Below the pieces are notes generated by a model. It was not told where the DNA came from and ran no database searches. It saw nothing but the letters and a program-made list of their open reading frames with translations. A program made the translations under genes and the position numbers. A stretch of 64,000 bases of DNA. It comes from Crossaster papposus. Its lineage: Eukaryota; Echinodermata; Asteroidea; Velatida; Solasteridae. The stretch lies in contig JBAIAA010000013.1 of assembly GCA_037893245.1 (NCBI GenBank), positions 682,001-746,000 on the forward strand, read 5' to 3'. Below, piece by piece: positions 23,427 through 33,052 of this stretch; the stretch's first letter is position 1, and every line of letters begins with the position of its first letter.

Positions 23427-24156
23427 ACAAGTTTTTGGTATGACATGAGGTACTCGACTCGGAGTGACAAAGTAGACACTTTCTTGGTCAGTACCCGAGA
23501 GTTTGGTTGACCACAACCTCGGTCTGCTCAGGATAATTATTTCCTTGAAAGTGATTTCATTTTCATTACAAATAGTTACGCAGAGTGGTGCAGTGGGAAG
23601 CGTGATGGGCCCATAACCAAGAGGCTCGAGGACCGAAACCTCGCTCTGCTAAAGAGGTATTTTTGCTTCACTGTTATTCAGATTTAATAATTATTTTAGA
23701 ATGTTTTTAGAATGTCTGCTTTTATTTTGTTTGTTGTTTTTCTAAATTTACATGAGGCATGGTGGCGCAGTGGAAGCTTGCTGGGCCTATAACCCAGAGT
23801 GCCGAGGATCAAAACCTCGTTCTGCTGCTAATAAGTTTTTGGTATGACTTGAAGTACTCGACTCAGAGTGACAAAGTAGACCCTTTCTTGGTCAGTAACC
23901 GAGAGTTCGGATGATCACAACCTCGGTCTGCTCAGGATAATTGTGTATTTGATAGGGATTTCATTTTCATTAAAAATAGTTACGCAGAGTAGTGCAGCGG
24001 GAGCGTGATGGGCCCATAGCCCAGAGGTCCGAGGACCAAAACCTCGCTTTGCTAACTAGGTATTTTTGCTTCACTGCTATTCACATTTAATAAATATTGT
24101 AGAATGTTTTTAGAATGTCTGATTTCATATTGTTTGCATTTTCTAAATTTACATGA

Positions 24157-24228
24157 GGCATAGTGGCGCAGTTGAAGCGTGTTGGGCCCATAACCCAGAG
24201 GTCCGAGGATCGAAACCTCGCTCTGCTA
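24157..24228 (+). tRNA. U1 iMet-like copy, unit 32
   Basis: Unit 32 is 23756-24557 and resembles unit 22 (TTGGG stem, CTGATTTCA upstream). The terminator is interrupted (TTGTT). U3 is at 24381-24453. Confidence 0.52.
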
Positions 24229-24958
24229 ACAAGTTGTTGGTATGACATGAGGTACTCGACTCGGAGTGACAAAGTAGACACTTTCTTGGTCAGTACCCGA
24301 GAGTTTGGTTGACCACAACCTCGGTCTGCTCAGGATAAATATTTCCTTGAAAGTGATTTCATTTTCATTACAAATAGTTACGCAGAGTGGTGCAGTGGGA
24401 AGCGTGATGGGCCCATAACCCAGAGGCCCGAGGACCGAAACCTCGCTCTGCTAAAGAGGTATTTTTGCTTCACTGTTATTCAAATGTAATAATTATTTTA
24501 GAATGTTTTTAGAATGTCTGCTTTTATTTTGTTTGTTGTTTTTCTAAATTTACATGAGGCATTGTGGCGCAGTGGAAGCTTGCTGGGCCTATAACCCAGA
24601 GTGCCGAGGATCAAAACCTCGTTCTGCTGCTAATAAGTTTTTGGTATGACTTGAAGTACTCGACTCAGAGTGACAAAGTAGACCCTTTCTTGGTCAGTAA
24701 CCGAGAGTTCGGATGATCACAACCTCGGTCTGCTCAGAATAATTTTGTATTTGATAGGGATTTCATTTTCATTAAAAATAGTTACGCAGAGAAGTGCAGC
24801 GGGAGCGTGATGGGCCCATAGCCCAGAGGTCCGAGGACCAAAACCTCGCTTTGCTAACTAGGTATTTTTGCTTCACTGCTATTCACATTTAATAAATATT
24901 GTAGAATGTTTTTAGAATGTCTGCTTTCATTTTGTTTGCATTTTCTAAATTTACATAA

Positions 24959-25030
24959 GGCATAGTGGCGCAGTTGAAGCGTGCTGGGCCCATAACCCAG
25001 AGGTCCGAGGATCGAAACCTCGCTCTGCTA
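24959..25030 (+). tRNA. U1 iMet-like copy, unit 33
   Basis: Unit 33 is 24558-25359. Body intact; the 5' flank reads CATAAGG. U3 at 25183-25255 has GAAGTGTG. Confidence 0.57.
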
Positions 25031-25760
25031 ACAAGTTTTTGGTATGACATGAGGTACTCGACTCGGAGTGACAAAGTATACACTTTCTTGGTCAGTACCC
25101 GAGAGTTTGGTTGACCACAACCTCGGTCTGCTCAGGATAATTATTTCCTTGAAAGTGATTTCATTTTCATTACAAATAGTTACGCAGAGTGGTGCAGTGG
25201 GAAGTGTGATGGGCCCATAACCCAGAGGCCCGAGGACCGAAACCTCGCTCTGCTAAAGAGGTATTTTTGCTTCACTGTTATTCAAATTTAATAATTATTT
25301 TAGAATGTTTTTATAATGTCTGCTTTTATTTTGTTTGTTGTTTTTCTAAATTTACATGAGGCATGGTGGCGCAGTGGAAGCTTGCTGGGCCTATAACCCA
25401 GAGTGCCGAGGATCAAAACCTCGTTCTGCTGCTAATAAGTTTTTGGTATGACTTGAAGTACTCGACTCAGAGTGACAAAGTAGACCCTTTCTTGGTCAGT
25501 AACCGAGAGTTCGGATGATCACAACCTCGGTCTGCTCAGGATAATTTTGTATTTGATAGGGATTTCATTTTCATTAAAAATAGTTACGCAAAGTAGTGCA
25601 GCGGGAGCGTGATGGGCCCATAGCCCAGAGGTCCGAGGACCAAAACCTCGCTTTGCTAACTAGGTATGTTTGCTTCACTGCTATTCACATTTAATAAATA
25701 TTGTAGAATGTTTTTAGAATGTCTGCTTTCATTTTGTTTGCATTTTCTAAATTTACATGA

Positions 25761-25832
25761 GGCATAGTGGCGCAGTTGAAGCGTGCTGGGCCCATAACCC
25801 AGAGGTCCGAGGATCGAAACCTCGCTCTGCTA
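25761..25832 (+). tRNA. U1 iMet-like copy, unit 34
   Basis: Unit 34 is 25360-26161. Intact boxes. U3 at 25985-26057 has GAAGTGTG. The terminator after U3' reads GTATGTTTG, interrupting the T run; unit 35 shares this. Confidence 0.58.
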
Positions 25833-26562
25833 ACAAGTTTTTGGTATGACATGAGGTACTCGACTCGGAGTGACAAAGTAGACACTTTCTTGGTCAGTAC
25901 CCGAGAGTTTGGTTGACCACAACCTCGGTCTGCTCAGGATAATTATTTCCTTGAAAGTGATTTCATTTTCATTACAAATAGTTACGCAGAGTGGTGCAGT
26001 GGGAAGTGTGATGGGCCCATAACCCAGAGGCCCGAGGACCGAAACCTCGCTCTGCTAAAGAGGTATTTTTGCTTCACTGTTATTCAAATTTAATAATTAT
26101 TTTAGAATGTTTTTATAATGTCTGCTTTTATTTTGTTTGTTGTTTTTCTAAATTTACATGAGGCATGGTGGCGCAGTGGAAGCTTGCTGGGCCTATAACC
26201 CAGAGTGCCGGGGATCAAAACCTCGTTCTGCTGCTAATAAGTTTTTGGTATGACTTGAAGTACTCGACTCAGAGTGACAAAGTAGACCCTTTCTTGGTCA
26301 GTAACCGAGAGTTCGGATGATCACAACCTCGGTCTGCTCAGGATAATTTTGTATTTGATAGGGATTTCATTTTCATTAAAAATAGTTACGCAGAGTAGTG
26401 CAGCGGGAGCGTGATGGGCCTATAGCCCAGAGGTCCGAGGACCAAAACCTCGCTTTGCTAACTAGGTATGTTTGCTTCACTGCTATTCACATTTAATAAA
26501 TATTGTAGAATGTTTTTAGAATGTCTGCTTTCATTTTGTTTGCATTTTCTAAATTTACATGA

Positions 26563-26634
26563 GGCATAGTGGCGCAGTTGAAGCGTGCTGGGCCCATAAC
26601 CCAGAGGTCCGAGGATCGAAACCTCGCTCTGCTA
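26563..26634 (+). tRNA. U1 iMet-like copy, unit 35
   Basis: Unit 35 is 26162-26963. Intact boxes. U3 is at 26787-26859. Confidence 0.58.
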
Positions 26635-27365
26635 ACAAGTTTTTGGTATGACATGAGGTACTCGACTCGGAGTGACAAAGTAGACACTTTCTTGGTCAGT
26701 ACCCGAGAGTTTGGTTGACCACAACCTCGGTCTGCTCAGGATAATTATTTCCTTGAAAGTGATTTCATTTTCATTACAAATAGTTACGCAGAGTGGTGCA
26801 GTGGGAAGCGTGATGGGCCCATAACCCAGAGGCCCGAGGACCGAAACCTCGCTCTGCTAAAGAGGTATTTTTGCTTCACTGTTATTCAAATTTAATAATT
26901 ATTTTAGAATGTTTTTAGAATGTCTGTTTTTATTTTGTTTGTTGTTTTTCTAAATTTACATGAGGCATGGTGGCGCAGTGGAAGCTTGCTGGGCCTATAA
27001 CCCAGAGTGCCGAGGATCAAAACCTCGTTCTGCTGCTAATAAGTTTTTGGTATGACTTGAAGTACTCGACTCAGAGTGACAAAGTAGACCCTTTCTTGGT
27101 CAGTAACAGAGAGTTCGGATGATCACAACCTCGGTCTGCTCAGGATAATTTTGTATTTGATAGGGATTTCATTTTCATTAAAAATAGTTACGCAGAGTAG
27201 TGCAGCGGGAGCGTGATGGGCCCATAGCCCAGAGGTCCGAGGACCAAAACCTCGCTTTGCTAACTAGGTATTTTTGCTTCACTGCTATTCACATTTAATA
27301 AATATTGTAGAATGTTTTTTAGAATGTCTGATTTCATTCTGTTTGCATTTTCTAAATTTACATAA

Positions 27366-27437
27366 GGCATAGTGGCGCAGTTGAAGCGTGCTGGGCCCAT
27401 AACCCAGAGGTCCGAGGATCGAAACCTCGCTCTGCTA
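27366..27437 (+). tRNA. U1 iMet-like copy, unit 36
   Basis: Unit 36 is 26964-27766. Intact boxes; flank CATAAGG, with an extra T upstream (GAATGTTTTTTAG). U3 is at 27590-27662. Confidence 0.58.
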
Positions 27438-28167
27438 ACAAGTTTTTGGTATGACATGAGGTACTCGACTCGGAGTGACAAAGTAGACACTTTCTTGGTC
27501 AGTACCCGAGAGTTTGGTTGACCACAACCTCGGTCTGCTCAGGATAATTATTTCCTTGAAAGTGATTTCATTTTCATTACAAATAGTTACGCAGAGTGGT
27601 GCAGTGGGAAGCGTGATGGGCCCATAACCCAGAGGCCCGAGGACCGAAACCTCGCTCTGCTAAAGAGGTATTTTTGCTTCACTGTTATTCAAATTTAATA
27701 ATTATTTTAGAATGTTTTTAGAATGTCTGCTTTTATTTTGTTTGTTGTTTTTCTAAATTTACATGAGGCATGGTGGCGCAGTGGAAGCTTGCTGGGCCTA
27801 TAACCCAGAGTGCCGAGGATCAAAACCTCGTTCTGCTGCTAATAAGTTTTTGGTATGACTTGAAGTACTCGACTCAGAGTGACAAAGTAGACCCTTTCTT
27901 GGTCAGTAACCGAGAGTTCGGATGATCACAACCTCGGTCTGCTCAGGATAATTTTGTATTTGATAGGGATTTCATTTTCATTAAAAATAGTTACGCAGAG
28001 AAGTGCAGCGGGAGCGTGATGGGCCCATAGCCCAGAGGTCCGAGGACCAAAACCTCGCTTTGCTAACTAGGTATTTTTGCTTCACTGCTATTCACATTTA
28101 ATAAATATTGTAGAATGTTTTTAGAATGTCTGCTTTCATTTTGTTTGCATTTTCTAAATTTACATGA

Positions 28168-28239
28168 GGCATAGTGGCGCAGTTGAAGCATGCTGGGCCC
28201 ATAACCCAGAGGTCCGAGGATCGAAACCTCGCTCTGCTA
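28168..28239 (+). tRNA. U1 iMet-like copy, unit 37
   Basis: Unit 37 is 27767-28568. D-stem 3' strand GCAT breaks one pair; shared with unit 39. U3 is at 28392-28464. Confidence 0.5.
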
Positions 28240-28970
28240 ACAAGTTTTTGGTATGACATGAGGTACTCGACTCGGAGTGACAAAGTAGACACTTTCTTGG
28301 TCAGTACCCGAGAGTTTGGTTGACCACAACCTCGGTCTGCTCAGGATAATTATTTCCTTGAAAGTGATTTCATTTTCATTACAAATAGTTACGCAGAGTG
28401 GTGCAGTGGGAAGCGTGATGGGCCCATAACCCAGAGGCCCGAGGACCGAAACCTCGCTCTGCTAAAGAGGTATTTTTGCTTCACTGTTATTCAAATTTAA
28501 TAATTATTTTAGAATGTTTTTAGAATGTCTGTTTTTATTTTGTTTGTTGTTTTTCTAAATTTACATGAGGCATGGTGGCGCAGTGGAAGCTTGCTGGGCC
28601 TATAACCCAGAGTGCCGAGGATCAAAACCTCGTTCTGCTGCTAATAAGTTTTTGGTATGACTTGAAGTACTCGACTCAGAGTGACAAAGTAGACCCTTTC
28701 TTGGTCAGTAACAGAGAGTTCGGATGATCACAACCTCGGTCTGCTCAGGATAATTTTGTATTTGATAGGGATTTCATTTTCATTAAAAATAGTTACGCAG
28801 AGTAGTGCAGCGGGAGCGTGATGGGCCCATAGCCCAGAGGTCCGAGGACCAAAACCTCGCTTTGCTAACTAGGTATTTTTGCTTCACTGCTATTCACATT
28901 TAATAAATATTGTAGAATGTTTTTTAGAATGTCTGATTTCATTCTGTTTGCATTTTCTAAATTTACATAA

Positions 28971-29042
28971 GGCATAGTGGCGCAGTTGAAGCGTGCTGGG
29001 CCCATAACCCAGAGGTCCGAGGATCGAAACCTCGCTCTGCTA
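28971..29042 (+). tRNA. U1 iMet-like copy, unit 38
   Basis: Unit 38 is 28569-29371, a copy of unit 36 at a shift of 1605 bp including the extra T and CTGATTTCATTCTG upstream. U3 is at 29195-29267. Confidence 0.58.
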
Positions 29043-29772
29043 ACAAGTTTTTGGTATGACATGAGGTACTCGACTCGGAGTGACAAAGTAGACACTTTCT
29101 TGGTCAGTACCCGAGAGTTTGGTTGACCACAACCTCGGTCTGCTCAGGATAATTATTTCCTTGAAAGTGATTTCATTTTCATTACAAATAGTTACGCAGA
29201 GTGGTGCAGTGGGAAGCGTGATGGGCCCATAACCCAGAGGCCCGAGGACCGAAACCTCGCTCTGCTAAAGAGGTATTTTTGCTTCACTGTTATTCAAATT
29301 TAATAATTATTTTAGAATGTTTTTAGAATGTCTGCTTTTATTTTGTTTGTTGTTTTTCTAAATTTACATGAGGCATGGTGGCGCAGTGGAAGCTTGCTGG
29401 GCCTATAACCCAGAGTGCCGAGGATCAAAACCTCGTTCTGCTGCTAATAAGTTTTTGGTATGACTTGAAGTACTCGACTCAGAGTGACAAAGTAGACCCT
29501 TTCTTGGTCAGTAACCGAGAGTTCGGATGATCACAACCTCGGTCTGCTCAGGATAATTTTGTATTTGATAGGGATTTCATTTTCATTAAAAATAGTTACG
29601 CAGAGAAGTGCAGCGGGAGCGTGATGGGCCCATAGCCCAGAGGTCCGAGGACCAAAACCTCGCTTTGCTAACTAGGTATTTTTGCTTCACTGCTATTCAC
29701 ATTTAATAAATATTGTAGAATGTTTTTAGAATGTCTGCTTTCATTTTGTTTGCATTTTCTAAATTTACATGA

Positions 29773-29844
29773 GGCATAGTGGCGCAGTTGAAGCATGCTG
29801 GGCCCATAACCCAGAGGTCCGAGGATCGAAACCTCGCTCTGCTA
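29773..29844 (+). tRNA. U1 iMet-like copy, unit 39
   Basis: Unit 39 is 29372-30173, a copy of unit 37 with the same D-stem change. U3 is at 29997-30069. Confidence 0.5.
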
Positions 29845-30574
29845 ACAAGTTTTTGGTATGACATGAGGTACTCGACTCGGAGTGACAAAGTAGACACTTT
29901 CTTGGTCAGTACCCGAGAGTTTGGTTGACCACAACCTCGGTCTGCTCAGGATAATTATTTCCTTGAAAGTGATTTCATTTTCATTACAAATAGTTACGCA
30001 GAGTGGTGCAGTGGGAAGCGTGATGGGCCCATAACCCAGAGGCCCGAGGACCGAAACCTCGCTCTGCTAAAGAGGTATTTTTGCTTCACTGTTATTCAAA
30101 TTTAATAATTATTTTAGAATGTTTTTAGAATGTCTGCTTTTATTTTGTTTGTTGTTTTTCTAAATTTACATAAGGCATGGTGGCGCAGTGGAAACTTGCT
30201 GGGCCTATAACCCAGAGTGCCGAGGATCAAAACCTCGTTCTGCTGCTAATAAGTTTTTGGTATGACTTGAAGTACTCGACTCAGAGTGACAAAGTAGACC
30301 CTTTCTTAATCAGTAACCGAGAGTTCGGATGATCACAACCTCGGTCTGCTCAGGATAATTTTGTATTTGATAGGGATTTCATTTTCATTAAAAATAGTTA
30401 CGCAGAGTAGTGCAGCGGGAGCGTGATGGGCCCATAGCCCAGGGGTCCGAGGACCAAAACCTCGCTTTGCTAACTAGGTATTTTTGCTTCACTGCTATTC
30501 ACATTTAATAAATATTGTAGAATGTTTTTAGAATGTCTGCTTTCATTTTGTTTGCATTTTCTAAATTTACATGA

Positions 30575-30646
30575 GGCATAGTGGCGCAGTTGAAGCGTGC
30601 TGGGCCCATAACCCAGAGGTCCGAGGACCGAAACCTCGCTCTGCTA
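30575..30646 (+). tRNA. U1 iMet-like copy, unit 40
   Basis: Unit 40 is 30174-30975. T loop ACCGAAA, the U3 state, suggesting gene conversion from U3. U3 is at 30799-30871. Confidence 0.52.
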
Positions 30647-30975
30647 ACAAGTTTTTGGTATGACATGAGGTACTCGACTCGGAGTGAAAAAGTAGACACT
30701 TTCTTAGTCAGTACCCGAGAGTTTGGTTGACCACAACCTCGGTCTGCTCAGGATAATTATTTCCTTGAAAGTGATTTCATTTTCATTACAAATAGTTACG
30801 CAGAGTGGTGCAGTGGGAAGCGTGATGGGCCCATAACCCAGAGGCCCGAGGACCGAAACCTCGCTCTGCTAAAGAGGTATTTTTGCTTCACTGTTATTCA
30901 AATTTAATAATTATTTTAGAATGTTTTTAGAATGTCTGCTTTTATTTTGTTTGTTGTTTTTCTAAATTTACATGA

Positions 30976-31050
30976 GGCATGGTGGCGCAGTGGAAGCTTG
31001 CTGGGCCTATAACCCAGAGTGCCGAGGATCAAAACCTCGTTCTGCTGCTA
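30976..31050 (+). pseudogene. tRNA-like module U1' (reference copy, TAT at anticodon position)
   Basis: Homologous to U1, with a near-perfect initiator A box TGGCGCAGTGG. The anticodon loop is CCTATAA instead of CCCATAA, so the nominal anticodon is TAT. The T loop is ATCAAAA, changing the B box to GGATCAAAACC. The variable region reads AGTGC, and the 3' acceptor strand is TTCTGCTGCTA with three extra bases. These changes recur in essentially every unit, so they predate expansion. A T5 run follows after 5 nt. Read as a decayed iMet copy; a tRNA-Ile(TAT) function is unlikely. Confidence 0.8.
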
Positions 31051-31055
31051 ATCAG

Positions 31056-31060
31056 TTTTT
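31056..31060 (+). terminator. Pol III-type T5 after U1' (reference copy)
   Basis: A run of five T on the coding strand starts 6 nt past the tRNA-like 3' end, where a Pol III terminator is expected. It is present in nearly all units; unit 50 has T4 and units 46, 55 and 57 read TTGTT. Confidence 0.5.
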
Positions 31061-31079
31061 GGTATGACTTGAAGTACTC

Positions 31080-31153
31080 GACTCAGAGTGACAAAGTAGA
31101 CCCTTTCTTGGTCAGTAACCGAGAGTTCGGATGATCACAACCTCGGTCTGCTC
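31080..31153 (+). pseudogene. Diverged tRNA relic U2' (reference copy)
   Basis: Aligns over its full length with the iMet modules although it would probably escape tRNA scanners. The block AGTGACAAAGTAGAC matches the A-box region, CTTGG-TCAGTAA-CCGAG matches the anticodon arm (stem paired with one G-T), and AACCTCGGTCTGCTC matches the T-stem and acceptor 3' end. ACCGAG and CTCGGT around 31122-31150 can also pair with each other. The B box is destroyed, so Pol III initiation here is not expected. Confidence 0.7.
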
Positions 31154-31202
31154 AGGATAATTTTGTATTTGATAGGGATTTCATTTTCATTAAAAATAGT
31201 TA

Positions 31203-31274
31203 CGCAGAGTAGTGCAGCGGGAGCGTGATGGGCCCATAGCCCAGAGGTCCGAGGACCAAAACCTCGCTTTGCTA
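31203..31274 (+). pseudogene. tRNA-iMet(CAT)-like module U3' (reference copy)
   Basis: A 72-nt iMet relative with acceptor GCAGAG/CTTTGC (one G-T), anticodon loop CCCATAG, stem ATGGG/CCCAG with an A-G mismatch at its outer pair, and T arm CGAGG-ACCAAAA-CCTCG. The A box is weakened (TAGTGCAGCGG) and the B box has lost its CG (GGACCAAAACC). Some units read AGAAGTGCAG instead of AGTAGTGCAG. A T5 run lies at 31283-31287. Confidence 0.8.
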
Positions 31275-31376
31275 ACTAGGTATTTTTGCTTCACTGCTAT
31301 TCACATTTAATAAATATTGTAGAATGTTTTTAGAATGTCTGCTTTCATTTTGTTTGCATTTTCTAAATTTACATGA
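31275..31376 (+). repeat. 102-bp AT-rich spacer L3' upstream of U1
   Basis: Holds a T5 run just after U3' and then AT-rich sequence with ATTTAATAAATATTG and a doubled GAATGTTTTTAGAATG. It is clearly homologous to the L3 spacer after U3. No gene is seen. A TATA-like string lies roughly 70 nt upstream of U1, which is far for a Pol III upstream element; I give it no weight. Confidence 0.6.
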
Positions 31377-31448
31377 GGCATAGTGGCGCAGTTGAAGCGT
31401 GCTGGGCCCATAACCCAGAGGTCCGAGGATCGAAACCTCGCTCTGCTA
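31377..31448 (+). tRNA. tRNA-iMet(CAT)-like module U1 (reference copy, unit 41)
   Basis: A 72-nt cloverleaf, the best match to an animal initiator tRNA-Met gene. Acceptor GGCATAG/CTCTGCT pairs except T5-C68, with G1-T72 as wobble. D arm is GCGC/GCGT. Anticodon arm CTGGG-CCCATAA-CCCAG is exactly the initiator form, with CAT at residues 33 to 35. T arm is CGAGG-ATCGAAA-CCTCG, with the A54 and A60 typical of eukaryotic initiators. Internal promoter: A-box region TGGCGCAGTTG and B box GGATCGAAACC. No CCA is encoded; T5 follows after 5 nt. Initiators normally have A1-T72, absent here, so use as an initiator is doubtful, but Pol III transcription is plausible. Confidence 0.65.
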
Positions 31449-31453
31449 ACAAG

Positions 31454-31458
31454 TTTTT
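31454..31458 (+). terminator. Pol III-type T5 after U1 (reference copy)
   Basis: The U1 3' end is followed by ACAAG and then T5. This spacing is kept in nearly every unit. Units 23 and 24 have T6; units 32 and 77 are interrupted (TTGTT) and unit 26 reads TTTTC. Confidence 0.55.
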
Positions 31459-31477
31459 GGTATGACATGAGGTACTC

Positions 31478-31551
31478 GACTCGGAGTGACAAAGTAGACA
31501 CTTTCTTGGTCAGTACCCGAGAGTTTGGTTGACCACAACCTCGGTCTGCTC
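31478..31551 (+). pseudogene. Diverged tRNA relic U2 (reference copy)
   Basis: Unprimed counterpart of U2'. The anticodon-arm position reads CTTGG-TCAGTAC-CCGAG, still able to form five pairs with one G-T. The T-arm position reads GGTTG-ACCA-CAACC, a perfect short hairpin unlike a T arm. A and B boxes are not recognisable. No T run follows directly. Units 54, 56 and 58 lack 22 bp of its 3' half. Confidence 0.65.
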
Positions 31552-31600
31552 AGGATAATTATTTCCTTGAAAGTGATTTCATTTTCATTACAAATAGTTA
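31552..31600 (+). repeat. 49-bp spacer L2 between U2 and U3
   Basis: Contains TTTCCTTGAAAG in the right block and TTTTCTTGAAAG in the left block, then GATTTCATTTTCATTAC. The latter is the site of the only transposon insertion (unit 60). Its primed counterpart has TTTGTATTTGATAGGG instead. No gene is seen. Confidence 0.7.
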
Positions 31601-31673
31601 CGCAGAGTGGTGCAGTGGGAAGCATGATGGGCCCATAACCCAGAGGCCCGAGGACCGAAACCTCGCTCTGCTA
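31601..31673 (+). tRNA. tRNA-iMet(CAT)-like module U3 (reference copy)
   Basis: Acceptor GCAGAG/CTCTGC pairs fully at positions 2 to 7, but position 1 is C opposite T72, where initiator tRNAs have A1-T72. D arm and anticodon loop CCCATAA are retained; the anticodon stem ATGGG/CCCAG has one outer mismatch. The T arm is CGAGG-ACCGAAA-CCTCG. A-box-like TGGTGCAGTGG and B-box-like GGACCGAAACC are present, and T5 follows at 31682-31686. This copy has the private change GAAGCATG in the D-stem 3' strand. Probably non-functional as an initiator, possibly still a Pol III template. Confidence 0.55.
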
Positions 31674-31777
31674 AAGAGGTATTTTTGCTTCACTGTTATT
31701 CAAATTTAATAATTATTTTAGAATGTTTTTAGAATGTCTGCTTTTATTTTGTTTGTTGTTTTTCTAAATTTACATGA
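31674..31777 (+). repeat. 104-bp AT-rich spacer L3 closing the unit
   Basis: Starts AAGAGGTA then T5, followed by ATTTAATAATTATTTTAG, the doubled GAATGT motif and TTTGTTTGTTGTTTTTC. It differs from L3' mainly in GTTATTCAAA versus GCTATTCACA and in the final TTGTTG versus TTGCAT. These differences were used to place chimeric junctions. Confidence 0.7.
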
Positions 31778-32178
31778 GGCATGGTGGCGCAGTGGAAGCT
31801 TGCTGGGCCTATAACCCAGAGTGCCGAGGATCAAAACCTCGTTCTGCTGCTAATAAGTTTTTGGTATGACTTGAAGTACTCGACTCAGAGTGACAAAGTA
31901 GACCCTTTCTTGGTCAGTAACCGAGAGTTCGGATGATCACAACCTCGGTCTGCTCAGGATAATTTTGTATTTGATAGGGATTTCATTTTCATTAAAAATA
32001 GTTACGCAGAGAAGTGCAGCGGGAGCGTGATGGGCCCATAGCCCAGAGGTCCGAGGACCAAAACCTCGCTTTGCTAACTAGGTATTTTTGCTTCACTGCT
32101 ATTCACATTTAATAAATATTGTAAAATGTTTTTAGAATGTCTGCTTTCATTTTGTTTGCATTTTCTAAATTTACATGA

Positions 32179-32250
32179 GGCATAGTGGCGCAGTTGAAGC
32201 GTGCTGGGCCCATAACCCAGAGGTCCGAGGATCGAAACCTCGCTCTGCTA
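32179..32250 (+). tRNA. U1 iMet-like copy, unit 42
   Basis: Unit 42 is 31778-32579. Intact boxes; upstream TTGTAAAATG is shared with units 43 and 44. U3 at 32403-32475 has GAAGCATG as in unit 41. Confidence 0.6.
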
Positions 32251-32980
32251 ACAAGTTTTTGGTATGACATGAGGTACTCGACTCGGAGTGACAAAGTAGA
32301 CACTTTCTTGGTCAGTACCCGAGAGTTTGGTTGACCACAACCTCGGTCTGCTCAGGATAATTATTTCCTTGAAAGTGATTTCATTTTCATTACAAATAGT
32401 TACGCAGAGTGGTGCAGTGGGAAGCATGATGGGCCCATAACCCAGAGGCCCGAGGACCGAAACCTCGCTCTGCTAAAGAGGTATTTTTGCTTCACTGTTA
32501 TTCAAATTTAATAATTATTTTAGAATGTTTTTAGAATGTCTGCTTTTATTTTGTTTGTTGTTTTTCTAAATTTACATGAGGCATGGTGGCGCAGTGGAAG
32601 CTTGCTGGGCCTATAACCCAGAGTGCCGAGGATCAAAACCTCGTTCTGCTGCTAATAAGTTTTTGGTATGACTTGAAGTACTCGACTCAGAGTGACAAAG
32701 TAGACCCTTTCTTGGTCAGTAACCGAGAGTTCGGATGATCACAACCTCGGTCTGCTCAGGATAATTTTGTATTTGATAGGGATTTCATTTTCATTAAAAA
32801 TAGTTACGCAGAGAAGTGCAGCGGGAGCGTGATGGGCCCATAGCCCAGAGGTCCGAGGACCAAAACCTCGCTTTGCTAACTAGGTATTTTTGCTTCACTG
32901 CTATTCACATTTAATAAATATTGTAAAATGTTTTTAGAATGTCTGCTTTCATTTTGTTTGCATTTTCTAAATTTACATGA

Positions 32981-33052
32981 GGCATAGTGGCGCAGTTGAA
33001 GCGTGCTGGGCCCATAACCCAGAGGTCCGAGGATCGAAACCTCGCTCTGCTA
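32981..33052 (+). tRNA. U1 iMet-like copy, unit 43
   Basis: Unit 43 is 32580-33381. Intact boxes. U3 at 33205-33277 has T loop ACCAAAA. Confidence 0.6.

Larger units (their letters stand above)
16126..25359 (+). repeat. Three-unit block repeated at a 6828-bp shift
   Basis: Units 21-23 (16126-18533) resemble units 31-33 (22954-25359). U3 has CCAAGAGGCTCG in 21 and 31, U1 has TTGGG with CTGATTTCA in 22 and 32, and U1' is preceded by GGCATTGTGG in 23 and 33. The rearranged units 25 to 30 lie between. Confidence 0.75.
26964..30173 (+). repeat. 1605-bp two-unit tandem duplication
   Basis: Units 36-37 recur as 38-39. Both first units have an extra T before U1, CATTCTG upstream and GTAACAGAG in U2'; both second units have GAAGCATG in U1. 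Confidence 0.9.
30976..31777 (+). repeat. Reference 802-bp higher-order unit (unit 41)
   Basis: Chosen as the type unit because it is exactly 2 x 401 bp. Order: U1' 30976-31050, U2' 31080-31153, U3' 31203-31274, U1 31377-31448, U2 31478-31551, U3 31601-31673. Spacers of about 29, 49 and 102 to 104 bp follow U1-, U2- and U3-type modules. The two halves align end to end at roughly four bases in five by eye, so the 401-bp trimer is older than the 802-bp hexamer. Confidence 0.95.

Noticed and set aside
31320..31345. TATA-like upstream promoter (ATTTAATAAATATTG) for U1
   Set aside because: It lies roughly 70 nt upstream of U1, too far for a Pol III upstream element, and similar AT-rich strings occur in every long spacer.
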